64,000 nt of DNA, taken from the NCBI RefSeq assembly GCF_025822605.1, contig NZ_JACKTY010000020.1, positions 218,524 to 282,523 of the forward strand, read 5' to 3'. Shown one piece after another: positions 13,731 through 23,229 of this stretch. Positions within the stretch are counted from its first letter, which is position 1; each line of letters begins with the position of its first letter. The notes below the pieces were generated by a model. The model did not search any database. It was not told where the DNA came from and saw nothing but the letters and a program-made list of their open reading frames with translations. This DNA comes from Mycolicibacterium komossense (GTDB taxonomy: Bacteria > Actinomycetota > Actinomycetes > Mycobacteriales > Mycobacteriaceae). The translations under genes and the position numbers were made by a program.

Positions 13731-14780
13731 GTGACTGCCCGCCTCCGCCCCGAAATGGCCGACCTCCCGGCCTACGCCCCGGGCAAGACCGTGCCGGGCG
13801 CCATCAAACTCGCCAGCAACGAAACAGTGCACGGTCCGCTGCCCAGTGTGCGGGCGGCGATCGACAGGGCCGTCGACTCCATCAACCGCTACCCGGACAA
13901 CGGCTACGTCGACCTCAAGGAGCATTTGGCCAAGCATGTCGACTTCGCGCCGGAGCACATCGCCGCCGGCGCCGGGTCGGTCAGCCTGTGCCAGCAGCTG
14001 ATCCAGATCACGTCCTCGGTGGGCGACGAGGTGATGTTCGGCTGGCGCAGCTTCGAGGTCTACCCGTTGCAAGTGCGCACCGCCGGTGCCACTCCGGTGG
14101 CCATTCCGTTGAAGGACCACACGCACGACCTGGACGCGATGCTGGCCGCCGTCACCGACCGCACCCGGCTGATCTTCGTCTGCAACCCGAACAACCCGAC
14201 CTCAACCGTCGTCGAGCCTGACGAGCTCAACCGGTTCATCGAGGCCGTCCCGGACCACATCCTGATCGTCATCGACGAGGCCTACGTCGAGTACATCCGC
14301 GACGGTCTGCTGCCCGACAGTCTGGGGCTGGTCCGCGCGCACAGCAATGTCGTTGTCATCCGGACGTTTTCGAAGGCCTACGGCCTGGCGGGCGCCCGGG
14401 TCGGGTACGCGGTCGCCGACCCGGACATCATCACCGCGCTGGGCAAGGTCTATGTGCCGTTCACGGCGACCAGCCTGTCGCAGGCCGCCGCGATCGCCTC
14501 CCTCAACGCCGCCGACGAACTGCTGGCCCGCACCGACACCATCGTCGCCGAACGCGCCCGGGTCAGCACCGCACTGCGTGAGGCCGGTTTCGAACTGCCG
14601 CCGTCGCAGGCGAACTTCGTCTGGCTGCCGCTGGCCGACCGCACACTCGACTTCGTCGAGCAGGCCGCCAACACCGCCCGTGTGGTGGTCCGGCCCTACG
14701 GCACCGACGGGGTGCGGGTCACCATCGGCGCTGCCGACGAGAATGACGCTTTCCTGGCCTTCGCGAGGGACTGGATCTAG
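13731..14780 (+). CDS. hisC2: Histidinol-phosphate/aromatic aminotransferase (Rv3772 type)
   Basis: A 349-residue PLP-dependent fold-type I aminotransferase. Seen: substrate/PLP region LASNETVHGP near 27, NPNNPT near 153, DEAY near 183, and the PLP lysine in RTFSKAYGLAGARVGY near 215. The family transfers the amino group of glutamate to imidazole-acetol phosphate or to aromatic keto acids; this second chromosomal copy, outside the his operon, is the aromatic-type one in mycobacteria. GTG start, with a -10 element 6 nt upstream. The 3' end overlaps the convergent neighbour by 4 bp. Confidence 0.9.
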   Translation: MTARLRPEMADLPAYAPGKTVPGAIKLASNETVHGPLPSVRAAIDRAVDSINRYPDNGYVDLKEHLAKHVDFAPEHIAAGAGSVSLCQQLIQITSSVGDEVMFGWRSFEVYPLQVRTAGATPVAIPLKDHTHDLDAMLAAVTDRTRLIFVCNPNNPTSTVVEPDELNRFIEAVPDHILIVIDEAYVEYIRDGLLPDSLGLVRAHSNVVVIRTFSKAYGLAGARVGYAVADPDIITALGKVYVPFTATSLSQAAAIASLNAADELLARTDTIVAERARVSTALREAGFELPPSQANFVWLPLADRTLDFVEQAANTARVVVRPYGTDGVRVTIGAADENDAFLAFARDWI

Positions 14781-15325
14781 ACGCCCGCCGATCTGCGTCC
14801 GGTGAACGCCAGTAGTCGGTCCAGTGCGGCCGCCCCGGCGGGTGTCTCGAGCGGCTGATCGAACCCGACAGATGCCCGGCCCTCCGGTGTGATGATGGTG
14901 TGCGCCAACTGCTCCACACAGGCCGACACCTCGTCCGGCACCACCAGCTCCTGGCCGGTGGCCGCGGCGTAATCCCACGCATGCACCAGGAACTCGATCG
15001 ACAGGATGCCGGCGGCCACCTTGGCCGGGAAGGGGCCGGCCCCGAAATCGACGTCCCCGGCCAGCCCGCGCTGCTGCCAGGCGTCCACTGCGGGCCTCGC
15101 CACGGCCATCACCTGACGGTGCACCGAGGCGCCGGGATCGCGCTCGGGGAACGTTGCCCCCGCTGCGCCACCGAGAGTGGTGATCGACTTGAGCAGGTGA
15201 TCGGTCAGCCCGACGACGTCGTACTCCCGGCACGGCGTCCGCCGGGCAAGGTCATCACCGCCGATCGGCTGCAGCACATGCTCCAAAACAGCCAACGTGG
15301 CCTGGGCGCCGGCGAGTTCATCCAT
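14777..15325 (-). CDS. Maleylpyruvate isomerase-like (DinB-fold) protein, Rv3773c type
   Basis: A 182-residue protein of the TIGR03086/mycothiol-dependent maleylpyruvate isomerase-like group: TPCREYDVVGLTDHLLKS near 40-57, a His in the metal-site helix, and IEFLVHAWDYAAATG near 125. Members have a four-helix DinB-type fold with a three-histidine metal site, and some use mycothiol. Substrate unknown. The start at 15325 has a strong AGAAGGAG ribosome binding site 8 nt upstream, so an earlier in-frame ATG (15358) is rejected. It diverges from echA21. Confidence 0.85.
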   Translation of the reverse strand: MDELAGAQATLAVLEHVLQPIGGDDLARRTPCREYDVVGLTDHLLKSITTLGGAAGATFPERDPGASVHRQVMAVARPAVDAWQQRGLAGDVDFGAGPFPAKVAAGILSIEFLVHAWDYAAATGQELVVPDEVSACVEQLAHTIITPEGRASVGFDQPLETPAGAAALDRLLAFTGRRSAGV

Positions 15326-15362
15326 CTCGGTTTCTCCTTCTCGGGTAGGTAACCTCACGTCT

Positions 15363-16187
15363 ATGGCTGACGCTTACGAATCCGTCCTGATCGAGACCAA
15401 AGACCAGGTCGCGCAGGTCACGCTGATCGGTCCGGGTAAGGGCAATGCGATGGGCCCGGCCTTCTGGGCCGAACTGCCGCAAGTATTCGCCGCCCTGGAC
15501 GCCGATCCCGACGTGCGAGCGATCGTGCTCACCGGCTCGGGACGCAATTTCAGCTATGGGCTGGATCTGGCCGCGATGGGCGACACGCTGGGCCCGATGA
15601 TGGCCGACGGAGCGCTGGCCAAGCCGAGGGCCGATTTCCACACTCGACTGAAGACGATGCAAGGGGCCATCACTGCGGTCGCGGACTGCCGGACGCCCAC
15701 GATCGCGTCCGTGCACGGCTGGTGCATCGGCGGCGGCGTGGATCTGATCAGCGCCGTCGACATCCGCTATGCCAGTGCGGACGCGAAGTTCTCGGTGCGC
15801 GAGGTCAAGCTGGCGATCGTCGCCGACGTGGGCAGCCTGGCGCGGCTGCCGCTGATTCTCAGCGACGGGCACCTGCGCGAACTGGCCTTGACGGGCAGAG
15901 ACATCAGCGCAGAGCGCGCCGCACGGATCGGTCTGGTCAACGACGTCTACGAGGACGCGGAGGCATCGTTGGCGGCCGCGCATGCCACCGCCGCCGAGAT
16001 CGCAGCCAACCCGCCGCTGGTGGTCAACGGCATCAAAGATGTTCTCGATGAGCAGCGGACCGCCGCCGTGTCCGCCAGCCTGCGCTACGTCGCGGCCTGG
16101 AACTCGGCGTTCCTGCCGTCGAAGGACCTCACCGAGGGTATTACGGCGATGTTCGGCAAGCGGCCGCCGAACTTTACCGGCGAATAG
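15363..16187 (+). CDS. echA21: Crotonase-family protein, dienoyl-CoA isomerase type
   Basis: A 274-residue enoyl-CoA hydratase/isomerase-fold protein, orthologous in position to Rv3774. The region CIGGGVDLISAVDIRY and SVREVKLAIVADVGSLARLP carries the Asp, Glu and Asp positions typical of delta3,5-delta2,4-dienoyl-CoA isomerases rather than the two glutamates of classical hydratases. It would act in beta-oxidation of unsaturated fatty acids or sterol side chains. Ends 8 bp before a strong hairpin (16195-16234). Confidence 0.87.
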   Translation: MADAYESVLIETKDQVAQVTLIGPGKGNAMGPAFWAELPQVFAALDADPDVRAIVLTGSGRNFSYGLDLAAMGDTLGPMMADGALAKPRADFHTRLKTMQGAITAVADCRTPTIASVHGWCIGGGVDLISAVDIRYASADAKFSVREVKLAIVADVGSLARLPLILSDGHLRELALTGRDISAERAARIGLVNDVYEDAEASLAAAHATAAEIAANPPLVVNGIKDVLDEQRTAAVSASLRYVAAWNSAFLPSKDLTEGITAMFGKRPPNFTGE

Positions 16188-16194
16188 AACGCAG

Positions 16195-16234
16195 TTCTGG
16201 CCCATGCCCAGACAGACCGGGCAATGGGCCAGAA
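16195..16234. terminator. Bidirectional hairpin between convergent genes
   Basis: TTCTGGCCCATGCCC pairs with GGGCAATGGGCCAGAA (15 bp with one bulge) around a short loop, without a T run. Intrinsic-type mycobacterial terminators often lack the T tract. It lies between echA21 and the leftward gene ending at 16249. Confidence 0.65.
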
Positions 16235-16248
16235 TTCATCGCTGCTGG

Positions 16249-16560
16249 TTAGCCGGGAGTGGCCTTGAGAGTGGGCGCAGCCTTCTCGATGGCCAGCGCA
16301 GTTTCCGGGGCTTCCGTTGTGGTGGTGGCGCCGAGCGACATGTTCGAGGCCGTCTTCATCGCAGGGACGACGGGCGACGAATAAGGCGGGAACTTGGTTT
16401 CGTCACCCGAGTCGGAGGTGATCCGCGCCGGGTCAGGCGATAAACCGCCATGGGTGACGGTGAATGCGCCCATCACGACGATGGCGCCACAGCCGACCGC
16501 CGCTGCCAGTGAGCGGCTACGGGTACCGGAGACACGCGCCAGCAGGTTACGAGAAGCCAT
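16249..16560 (-). CDS. Small secreted or membrane-anchored protein
   Basis: A 103-residue protein with a basic N-terminus (MASRNLLARVSGTRSR) and one hydrophobic segment near 18-35 (SLAAAVGCGAIVVMGAFTV), followed by a Pro/Thr/Ala-rich exported tail with TTTTEAPE. It is probably a signal anchor or signal peptide protein of the mycobacterial envelope. No enzyme motif; family not recognised. Confidence 0.72.
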   Translation of the reverse strand: MASRNLLARVSGTRSRSLAAAVGCGAIVVMGAFTVTHGGLSPDPARITSDSGDETKFPPYSSPVVPAMKTASNMSLGATTTTEAPETALAIEKAAPTLKATPG

Positions 16561-16939
16561 CGAAGAAGCCGCCTTTCAGAAATTTCGGGCGCGTGCGCCA
16601 CTAGGCCGGTTCATCACTCGTGACGAATCGGCCGCATGTCTGCGCCTTTCTTCCTTTGTAGCCCTGAAATGGCGAAACTAACCGAACCGCAAGCGGATCC
16701 ACAGACAACCTATGATTGATCCACAGGCGATCCCGGCCCGTCGGACCCGCCGGCTGGGAGCCGCCCAGAGGTTGACTCTCGAAGCTATCGACCCACGTCA
16801 GCGACCTAAGCGCGCTAGCTACCCCGACCGGCAGCTACCGCGGCCCAACTGGTTGCCGAATCGTCGTCGTCAGTCGATTCACAGCCGAGCCAGCCGAGCT
16901 AGCGGCCGCTATCCAGCGGGCGCTCGGGCAGGATTTTGG
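16561..16939. other. Gene-free stretch
   Basis: Nothing convincing is seen here. It contains the upstream region of the small secreted protein gene and the 3' flank of tRNA-Ser(TGA); short open frames have no start signals or recognisable products. Confidence 0.6.
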
Positions 16940-17026
16940 CGGTGGCGGAGGGATTTGAACCCCCGGACGGTGTTAGCCGTCTCTCGCTTTCAAGGCGAGT
17001 GCATTAGGCCGCTCTGCCACGCCACC
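16940..17026 (-). tRNA. tRNA-Ser (TGA)
   Basis: 87 nt with long variable arm. Acceptor GGTGGCG/CGCCACC, anticodon stem CTCGC/GCGAG, loop CTTGAAA giving TGA. Discriminator G as for serine. Confidence 0.96.
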
Positions 17027-17045
17027 GTCGAACAGACTAATGGAG

Positions 17046-17558
17046 TCAGGCGCGGCCGAAGGTGGCGGTGGACCCCGAACTCTTCAACCCGGTGCTGATG
17101 CGCCGGCAGTTCTCCCCCATCGCCGCCATCTGCGGCCGGGACAACTGGCCGAGGAAATGCAACCGCACCCCCTGGCAGTAGGTGATCATCGCCTTGCGGA
17201 CCAGTTCCCGGCCTTCGACGGTGATGGTCGCGAGAACCCCTCGGCCGTCGTCCGGGCTGGCGGTCCGCTTGACCAGCCCCTGCGCCTCAAGCCGGCGAAT
17301 CTGTCTCGTCACTCGGCTCGGCAGCGACATCAGGGCCTCCGCGAGGTCACCCATCCGCGCCGACCCGGTCTCCGATTTGTCCAGCATGTCGAGCAGCCGA
17401 ACATCGATGAGCGTGAGTTTGTGCTGTTCGGTCAACCCCCGATTCAACGTGGCGTACATCCGCAGCGCCGAGTCGAGAAAGTTCTGCCACGATCGTTGTT
17501 CTGCGATATCCAATCCCGGCATATCGCTAGCAGTCCGCCCGGCAATAATCCCCTCCAT
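17046..17558 (-). CDS. MarR-family transcriptional regulator
   Basis: A 170-residue winged-helix protein. MGDLAEALMSLPSRVTRQIRRLEAQGLVKR (residues 69-98) is the recognition helix region, followed by the wing SPDDGRGVLATITVEGREL. MarR proteins bind DNA as dimers and release on binding small phenolics or oxidants. It diverges from the quinone oxidoreductase gene at 17624 across 65 bp, so it may control that gene; no obvious palindrome was found in the gap. Confidence 0.87.
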   Translation of the reverse strand: MEGIIAGRTASDMPGLDIAEQRSWQNFLDSALRMYATLNRGLTEQHKLTLIDVRLLDMLDKSETGSARMGDLAEALMSLPSRVTRQIRRLEAQGLVKRTASPDDGRGVLATITVEGRELVRKAMITYCQGVRLHFLGQLSRPQMAAMGENCRRISTGLKSSGSTATFGRA

Positions 17559-17610
17559 GGCGTCATGCTAGGTGACCGCGACGCACGCGGGTAGACAAAC
17601 TTGCAGGTAG

Positions 17611-17616
17611 TAGCCT
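17611..17616 (+). promoter_or_regulatory. -10 element of the quinone oxidoreductase gene
   Basis: TAGCCT (TANNNT) ends 7 nt before the ATG at 17624, suggesting a leaderless transcript. Confidence 0.45.
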
Positions 17617-17623
17617 GATCGCC

Positions 17624-18601
17624 ATGCGCGCAATCGTTGCTGAATCTGCTGAGCAACTCGTCTGGCGGGATGTCCCCGACATCCAACCAGACCACGGCGA
17701 GATCCTGATCAAGGTTGCTGCGGCCGGGCTCAACAGGGCCGATCTCCTGCAAGCCGCCGGGCATTACCCGCCGCCGCCGGGCGCCAGCCAGACCCTGGGC
17801 ATGGAGGTATCCGGCACCGTCGCGGCACTCGGCGGGGGAACCGCGGAACTGCCCATCGGACAAGAGGTGTGCGCGCTGCTCGCCGGTGGCGGGTACGCGG
17901 AGTATGCGGCGGTGCCCGCGGGTCAAGTCATGCCTATCCCACCCGGCATCTCCCTCGTGGACGCGGCGGGCCTGCCCGAAGTGGCGTGCACGGTCTGGTC
18001 GAATCTGGTCATGACCGCGCACCTGGCTGCCGGTCAGGTACTGCTGATCCATGGTGGCGCAAGCGGTATCGGCACCCATGCCATCCAGGTGGCCAAAGCA
18101 CTCGGTAGCCGGGTCGCCGTCACCGCGGGGTCCGCGGCCAAGCTCGAGCTGTGCCGCGAACTCGGCGCCGACATCGGTATCAACTACAGCGACGAAGATT
18201 TCGTCGACCGCATCAAGCACGAGACCGACGGGGCCGGAGCTGACGTGATCCTCGACATCATGGGTGCGTCCTACCTCGACCGGAACCTCGACGCGCTGGC
18301 CTTCGACGGCCAGCTGGTCGTGATCGGCATGCAAGGTGGGGTCAAGGGCGAGTTGAACATCGGCAAGCTGGTGGGCAAGCGCACCCGAGTGATCGGAACA
18401 GCGTTGCGCGGCAGGCATATTGGGGGCCCGATGGGCAAGAGCGCCATCGCGCGCGCTGTCGTCGACTCGGTCTGGCCGATGCTCGCCGACGGTCAGGTCC
18501 GGCCCATCACGGGTGCGCTGTTCCCGATCGAGCAGGCCGGCGAAGCGCATCGGCTGCTGGCGTCGGGCAAGGTCACCGGCAAGGTACTGCTGGCGGTATA
18601 A
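17624..18601 (+). CDS. NAD(P)H:quinone oxidoreductase-type MDR protein (Rv3777 type)
   Basis: A 325-residue zinc-free medium-chain dehydrogenase/reductase of the quinone oxidoreductase (Qor/PIG3) group. Seen: N-terminal GroES-like domain with AGLNRADLLQAAGHYPPPPG, and the Rossmann nucleotide site HGGASGIGTHAIQVAKALG near 143-161. PIG3-like enzymes reduce quinones with NADPH. Divergent from a MarR gene, which suggests induction by quinones or electrophiles. Confidence 0.88.
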   Translation: MRAIVAESAEQLVWRDVPDIQPDHGEILIKVAAAGLNRADLLQAAGHYPPPPGASQTLGMEVSGTVAALGGGTAELPIGQEVCALLAGGGYAEYAAVPAGQVMPIPPGISLVDAAGLPEVACTVWSNLVMTAHLAAGQVLLIHGGASGIGTHAIQVAKALGSRVAVTAGSAAKLELCRELGADIGINYSDEDFVDRIKHETDGAGADVILDIMGASYLDRNLDALAFDGQLVVIGMQGGVKGELNIGKLVGKRTRVIGTALRGRHIGGPMGKSAIARAVVDSVWPMLADGQVRPITGALFPIEQAGEAHRLLASGKVTGKVLLAV

Positions 18602-18608
18602 CCGAGGT

Positions 18609-19805
18609 CTAGCCCAACGAGGCGAGCGCGCGAACCAACTGGTCCACCTCGGCCGTCGTCGAGTAATGCGCGAGGCCGATGGTCACCGCGCCCCCCACAT
18701 CGTTGACGCCGATGACGTCCAGGACACGTGAACTCGCGTTCGGGATGGCGAGAATCCCGTTATCCGCCAATCGCTGAACGACACGCTCGGCGGGCACGTT
18801 GGACACCGCGAAACTGACTGCGGGAATCCGTAGCTCGGGGCTGCCGATGACCATCACCAGCGGCAGCGAGCGCAGCGACGCCAGCAAATAATCGAACAGC
18901 TGGTCCATATGGGCGGCCGCCGACTGCATCGACACCGCCAGCCGTTCCCGCCGGGTGCCGCTCGCAGCCTCGTCGAGATTGGCCAGGTATTCGATGCTGG
19001 CGACAACGCCGCCGAGCAGGCCGTACTGATGCACGCCCATCTCCAGCCGCGCGGGCCCGACGGCATACGGGTTCATCGACACCGAGCCGAACGTGTCGAT
19101 CAGCGACGGGTCGCGAAACACCAGCGCGCCGATCGGCGGACCACCCCAGCCGACCGTGTTCAACGCCACCACGTCGGCGTCGAGATCGTCGATGTCGATG
19201 AGCCGGTAGGGAGCCGCCGCGCTGTGGTCGACGATCACCAGGCCGCCGACATCACGCATCAGCTTGGTCACCGGCCGCAGATCGACCAGAGTGCCCAGGG
19301 TCGAGGACGCGGTGGATATCGCGACCAGACGGGTGGGCGCGGTGATCAGGTTCTCCCACTGCCAGGCGGGGAGCTCACCGGTCTCGATATCGACCTCGGC
19401 CCACTTCACCTTCGCGCCGTAGCGGTTGGCGGCCCGGAGCCAGGGTGCGATGTTCGCCTCATCGTCGAGACGGGTGACGACGACCTCATATCCGAGCCCG
19501 GCCCGCGATGACGACGCATCAGCCAGCGAACTCAGCAAAACGGACCGGTCCGCGCCGAGGACAACGCCCGCGGGATCACCGTTGACGAGATCGGCGACCG
19601 CCTGCCGAGCCGCCTCCAGCAGGGCGGCGCTACGCCGCGCAGCGGGATGGGGACCGATCGCACTGGCCTTCGATGTCCTGAACGCCGTGGAGACCGTCGT
19701 CGCCACCGAATCGGGGATCAGCATTCCGGCCTGGGCGTCGAAATGCACCCAACCGTCGCCCAACGTTGGATGCAGACCACGCACCCGGGCGACGTCAAAT
19801 GCCAT
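18609..19805 (-). CDS. Class V aminotransferase/cysteine desulfurase homologue lacking the PLP lysine (Rv3778c type)
   Basis: A 398-residue protein with the cysteine-desulfurase-like fold: HFDAQAGM at the N-terminus, [14 protein letters not shown] near 165, and [14 protein letters not shown] with the usual Asp-His. At the position where the family has S-x-H/Y-K before a GP-x-G motif, this protein reads [17 protein letters not shown] with glycine instead of lysine, and no other lysine is nearby. A Schiff base with PLP therefore looks impossible. It may bind PLP non-covalently, use another cofactor, or be a pseudoenzyme. Divergent from the Rv3779-type gene. Confidence 0.8.
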   Translation of the reverse strand: MAFDVARVRGLHPTLGDGWVHFDAQAGMLIPDSVATTVSTAFRTSKASAIGPHPAARRSAALLEAARQAVADLVNGDPAGVVLGADRSVLLSSLADASSSRAGLGYEVVVTRLDDEANIAPWLRAANRYGAKVKWAEVDIETGELPAWQWENLITAPTRLVAISTASSTLGTLVDLRPVTKLMRDVGGLVIVDHSAAAPYRLIDIDDLDADVVALNTVGWGGPPIGALVFRDPSLIDTFGSVSMNPYAVGPARLEMGVHQYGLLGGVVASIEYLANLDEAASGTRRERLAVSMQSAAAHMDQLFDYLLASLRSLPLVMVIGSPELRIPAVSFAVSNVPAERVVQRLADNGILAIPNASSRVLDVIGVNDVGGAVTIGLAHYSTTAEVDQLVRALASLG

Positions 19806-19938
19806 GCCAGCCGTCCTTCGGAGTTACTCGATCTTTTCCTGAGACCAGGAGCCATCTCGCCTGCTGTTGGACCCGCGTGCGGGAGTGGCGCCCCCACGCG
19901 GTATCAAACCCTGCCACCTGGCCAGCCATACTAGTCCA

Positions 19939-21903
19939 GTGAGCTTTGGGTTCGGACTGCTACAAGCGCTCTTGTTGCTGGTGGTACCTGGCACGATCGT
20001 TGCGCTGGCGGCACGGCTAACTCTACCGATAGCCGTCGCAGTTGGCCCAGCACTCACATATGGCGTGGTAGGCCTTGCCATCATTCCGTTCGGCGCACTT
20101 GGAATCCCCTGGAACGCCTTGACGGCGCTGGCCGCCCTCGTCGTCGTCACCGCGATCGCGGCGAGTTTGCCCAAGCTCCTGTCCCGCTACCAAGATCACG
20201 ACAGCGAATCCCGCGTGATAACGCTGCGACCGGCCCTGGTTGTCGCTGCAGGCACCGTCTTGGGCGCCGCGCTGATCTTCATCGCCGCCTACAAGGGAAT
20301 CCCGCATTGGCAGTCCATCCCAAGTACCTGGGACGCCGTCTGGCACGCCAACGAGATCCGCTACATCCTCGAAACCGGGCAGGCGTCGTCGACCCACATG
20401 GGCGATCTGCGCAACGTCGAGACACACGCCCAGCTGTATTACCCGTCGGTGTTCCACGCCTTGGCGGCGATGCAGTGCGAGGTGTTCGGCGCCGCCCCGA
20501 CGACGGCATACACCTTGAACTCACTGGCTGCCGCCGTCTGGCTGTTCCCGGCCAGCGCCGCGGTGCTGACCTGGACGCTGCTACGTCCGCGCACCAGTCA
20601 GTGGCGCGCCGCGGGCGCATCGGCAACAGCGGCGGCATTGGCCGCGTCGTTCACCTCGGTGCCCTACGTCGAATTCGACACCGCCTCGATGCCCAACATG
20701 GCCGCCTACGGCGTCGCAGTACCGACGGCGGTGCTCATCATGTCCTGCCTGCGACACCGGGACCGGATCCCCCTCGCTGTGTTGGCACTGCTCGGGGTGT
20801 TCTCGGTGCACACCACCGGCGGCGTGGTGACGGTGGTGTTCGTCGTGATGTGGTGGCTGTTCGACGCACTGTGGCACCCGGTGCGCGGTCGGTTACGCGA
20901 CTTTCTGACGCTGCTGGTCGTCGCGGCGCCTGCGCTACTTGCACTGTTACCGCAGTTTCTCTCGGTGTTCCAGCAGGCCGAGGTCATCGCCGGGCACGCG
21001 TTCATCACCCACGAGGGCAAGAAGAAGGGCCTGTTCGACGCGATCGTGCAGCACACCCGGCACCTCAACGACTATCCGATCCAGAACATCCTGATCGCAC
21101 TGGCCGCGGCGGGCGGGCTGATTCTGGTGTGCAGGCGCGTCTACTGGCCGGCCGCGGTCTGGGTGTTGCTGGTGGTGTCGATCGTGCACAGCTCGGCACC
21201 GTTCGGCGGCCCACTCGGCGCGGTTACCGGCCGCTTCAGCGACCTGTTCTACAGCGATCCGCGCCGGCTGTCCGCGGTGGTCACCATGCTGATCACCCCG
21301 ATGGCCGGGATCGCTCTGTTCGCGGCGGTATTGCTCGTGGTGGCCGGCGCCCGGCTACTCACCGAGCGCGTGTCCCGGCGCGCGCCGGGCCGGGCGTTCT
21401 GGATCGCGTCGACCGCGATACTGCTGGTCGGTGTCAGCGTCGGTCTGGCCTATCACTACTTCCCCCGCCACAAGCGGCTGATCGGCGAGAAATACGACTC
21501 GGTGATCATGAACGACAAGGACCTGGAAGCCTTCGCCTATCTGGCCACCCTGCCCGGGGCGAAGGACACGCTGATCGGCAACGCCAACACCGACGGCACC
21601 GCATGGATGTACGCCGTGGCGGGCCTGCATCCGCTGTGGACGCACTACGACTACCCCGTCCAGCAGGGGCCCGGTTATGAGCGTTTCATCTTCTGGGCCT
21701 TCGCCGACGACGCCGACCATGATCCCCGCATCGCCAAAGCCGTCAAGGCGCTCAATATCCGCTATGTGCTGACCAGCACGACCGTCGTGCGCGGGTTCAA
21801 GATGCCCGACGGACTAGTGTCTTTGGATGACTCGAAGTCGTGGGCGAGGATCTACGACAACGGCCAGACCCGCATATACGAGTGGCGCGGAGGAACGGAC
21901 TGA
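19939..21903 (+). CDS. Large membrane glycosyltransferase-like protein (Rv3779 type)
   Basis: A 654-residue polytopic membrane protein with about 12-14 hydrophobic segments in the first 540 residues and a C-terminal exported domain (YFPRHKRLIGEKY onward). It occupies the position of Rv3779, reported to transfer galactosamine to arabinan in M. tuberculosis and also linked to polyprenyl-phosphate mannose. The start chosen is a GTG at 19939 (VSFGFGLLQALL), right before the first membrane helix; an earlier in-frame ATG at 19867 would add an unlikely Pro/His-rich leader. Upstream of bpa and the galactan export genes. Confidence 0.82.
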   Translation: MSFGFGLLQALLLLVVPGTIVALAARLTLPIAVAVGPALTYGVVGLAIIPFGALGIPWNALTALAALVVVTAIAASLPKLLSRYQDHDSESRVITLRPALVVAAGTVLGAALIFIAAYKGIPHWQSIPSTWDAVWHANEIRYILETGQASSTHMGDLRNVETHAQLYYPSVFHALAAMQCEVFGAAPTTAYTLNSLAAAVWLFPASAAVLTWTLLRPRTSQWRAAGASATAAALAASFTSVPYVEFDTASMPNMAAYGVAVPTAVLIMSCLRHRDRIPLAVLALLGVFSVHTTGGVVTVVFVVMWWLFDALWHPVRGRLRDFLTLLVVAAPALLALLPQFLSVFQQAEVIAGHAFITHEGKKKGLFDAIVQHTRHLNDYPIQNILIALAAAGGLILVCRRVYWPAAVWVLLVVSIVHSSAPFGGPLGAVTGRFSDLFYSDPRRLSAVVTMLITPMAGIALFAAVLLVVAGARLLTERVSRRAPGRAFWIASTAILLVGVSVGLAYHYFPRHKRLIGEKYDSVIMNDKDLEAFAYLATLPGAKDTLIGNANTDGTAWMYAVAGLHPLWTHYDYPVQQGPGYERFIFWAFADDADHDPRIAKAVKALNIRYVLTSTTVVRGFKMPDGLVSLDDSKSWARIYDNGQTRIYEWRGGTD

Positions 21904-21905
21904 AC

Positions 21906-22421
21906 GTGAGTATCGACGACGACGACAACATCGAAATCATCGGCGGATCCGATCCGCTGTTGGTCGGACCCGGTGACGGGGACGACGACAAGTCGGTGAC
22001 CGACCTGGTGCAGCAGCCCGCCAAGGTGATGCGCATCGGCACGATGATCAAGCAGCTTCTCGAAGAGGTGAAGGCAGCTCCGCTCGACGATGCCAGCCGA
22101 AACCGGCTGCGCGAGATCCACAAGTCCAGCATCCGCGAACTCGAAGACGGCCTGGCGCCGGAGCTCCGCGACGAGCTCGAACGGCTGGCACTGCCGTTCA
22201 GCGAGGACGTCGTGCCCTCGGATGCCGAACTGCGGATCGCCCAGGCCCAGCTGGTTGGCTGGCTCGAAGGGCTGTTCCACGGTATCCAGACGGCGCTGTT
22301 CGCCCAGCAGATGGCTGCCCGCGCCCAGCTCGAGCAGATGCGTCAGGGCGCACTACCGCCCGGCCTCGTCGGCGGGGACCCACGCGGCGGCGGCTCGCCG
22401 GCGACCGGGCAGTACCTCTAG
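21906..22421 (+). CDS. bpa: Bacterial proteasome activator Bpa/PafE
   Basis: A 171-residue helical protein of the DUF2587 family (Rv3780 orthologue). Bpa forms a dodecameric ring that opens the 20S proteasome without ATP. The key C-terminal proteasome-binding motif GQYL is present, preceded by a Gly/Pro-rich flexible linker; the N-terminus is acidic. The GTG start at 21906 follows the previous stop by 2 bp and begins VSIDDDDNIEIIGG. Helices span roughly 35-150. Confidence 0.93.
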   Translation: MSIDDDDNIEIIGGSDPLLVGPGDGDDDKSVTDLVQQPAKVMRIGTMIKQLLEEVKAAPLDDASRNRLREIHKSSIRELEDGLAPELRDELERLALPFSEDVVPSDAELRIAQAQLVGWLEGLFHGIQTALFAQQMAARAQLEQMRQGALPPGLVGGDPRGGGSPATGQYL

Positions 22422-22428
22422 ATCACCA

Positions 22429-23229
22429 ATGACGCACCCGCATATCGAGACTCGCGATGCCTGGGTCGAATTCCCGATCTTCGACGCCAAATCGCGGTCG
22501 TTGAAGAAGGCGTTCCTCGGAAAGGCCGGCGGGACCATCGGACGCAATGACTCCAACGTGGTGGTCATCGAAGCACTGCGGGACATCACCATGTCGCTGG
22601 AGATGGGCGATCGCGTCGGGCTGGTCGGCCACAACGGGGCGGGCAAATCGACTCTGCTGCGGCTGCTTTCGGGCATCTACGAGCCCACCCGCGGAGTCGC
22701 CTCCGTGCGCGGGCGCGTAGCGCCGGTGTTCGATCTGGGCGTCGGCATGGATCCGGAGATCTCCGGCTTCGAGAACATCATCATCCGCGGCCTGTTCCTC
22801 GGCCAGACCCGCAAACAAATGCTGGCCAAGGTCGACGAGATAGCCGACTTCACCGAACTCGGCGAATACCTGTCGATGCCGCTGCGCACCTACTCCACCG
22901 GGATGCGGGTACGACTGGCGATGGGCGTGGTCACCAGTATCGACCCCGAGATCCTGTTGCTCGACGAAGGCATCGGCGCGGTCGACGCCGACTTCCTCAA
23001 AAAGGCCCAGACGCGACTGCAGAAACTCGTGGAACGCTCCGGAATCCTGGTGTTTGCAAGCCATTCCAATGAGTTCCTGGCGCGGCTGTGCAAGACCGCG
23101 ATGTGGATCGACCACGGCACCATCAGGATGACCGGCGGCATCGAGGACGTCGTGCGCGCGTACGAAGGCGAAGACGCGGCCCGGCATGTGCGGGAAGTCT
23201 TGCAGGAGACAGCACACACGCATGACTGA
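22429..23229 (+). CDS. wzt: Galactan ABC exporter, ATP-binding subunit (Rv3781)
   Basis: A 266-residue ABC ATPase. Walker A GHNGAGKST near 67-75, signature YSTGMRVRLA, Walker B ILLLDEGIGAVD and the H-loop FASHS are all present. With Wzm it moves lipid-linked galactan across the inner membrane. Unlike O-antigen Wzt proteins it lacks a C-terminal carbohydrate-binding domain. It overlaps glfT1 by 8 bp, so wzt-glfT1-wzm are co-translated. Confidence 0.93.
   Translation: MTHPHIETRDAWVEFPIFDAKSRSLKKAFLGKAGGTIGRNDSNVVVIEALRDITMSLEMGDRVGLVGHNGAGKSTLLRLLSGIYEPTRGVASVRGRVAPVFDLGVGMDPEISGFENIIIRGLFLGQTRKQMLAKVDEIADFTELGEYLSMPLRTYSTGMRVRLAMGVVTSIDPEILLLDEGIGAVDADFLKKAQTRLQKLVERSGILVFASHSNEFLARLCKTAMWIDHGTIRMTGGIEDVVRAYEGEDAARHVREVLQETAHTHD

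Noticed and set aside
17444..18550. Leftward 368-residue frame opposite the quinone oxidoreductase gene
   Set aside because: Composition is His/Asp/Arg-rich and it runs antisense across both a complete MDR enzyme and part of the MarR gene region.
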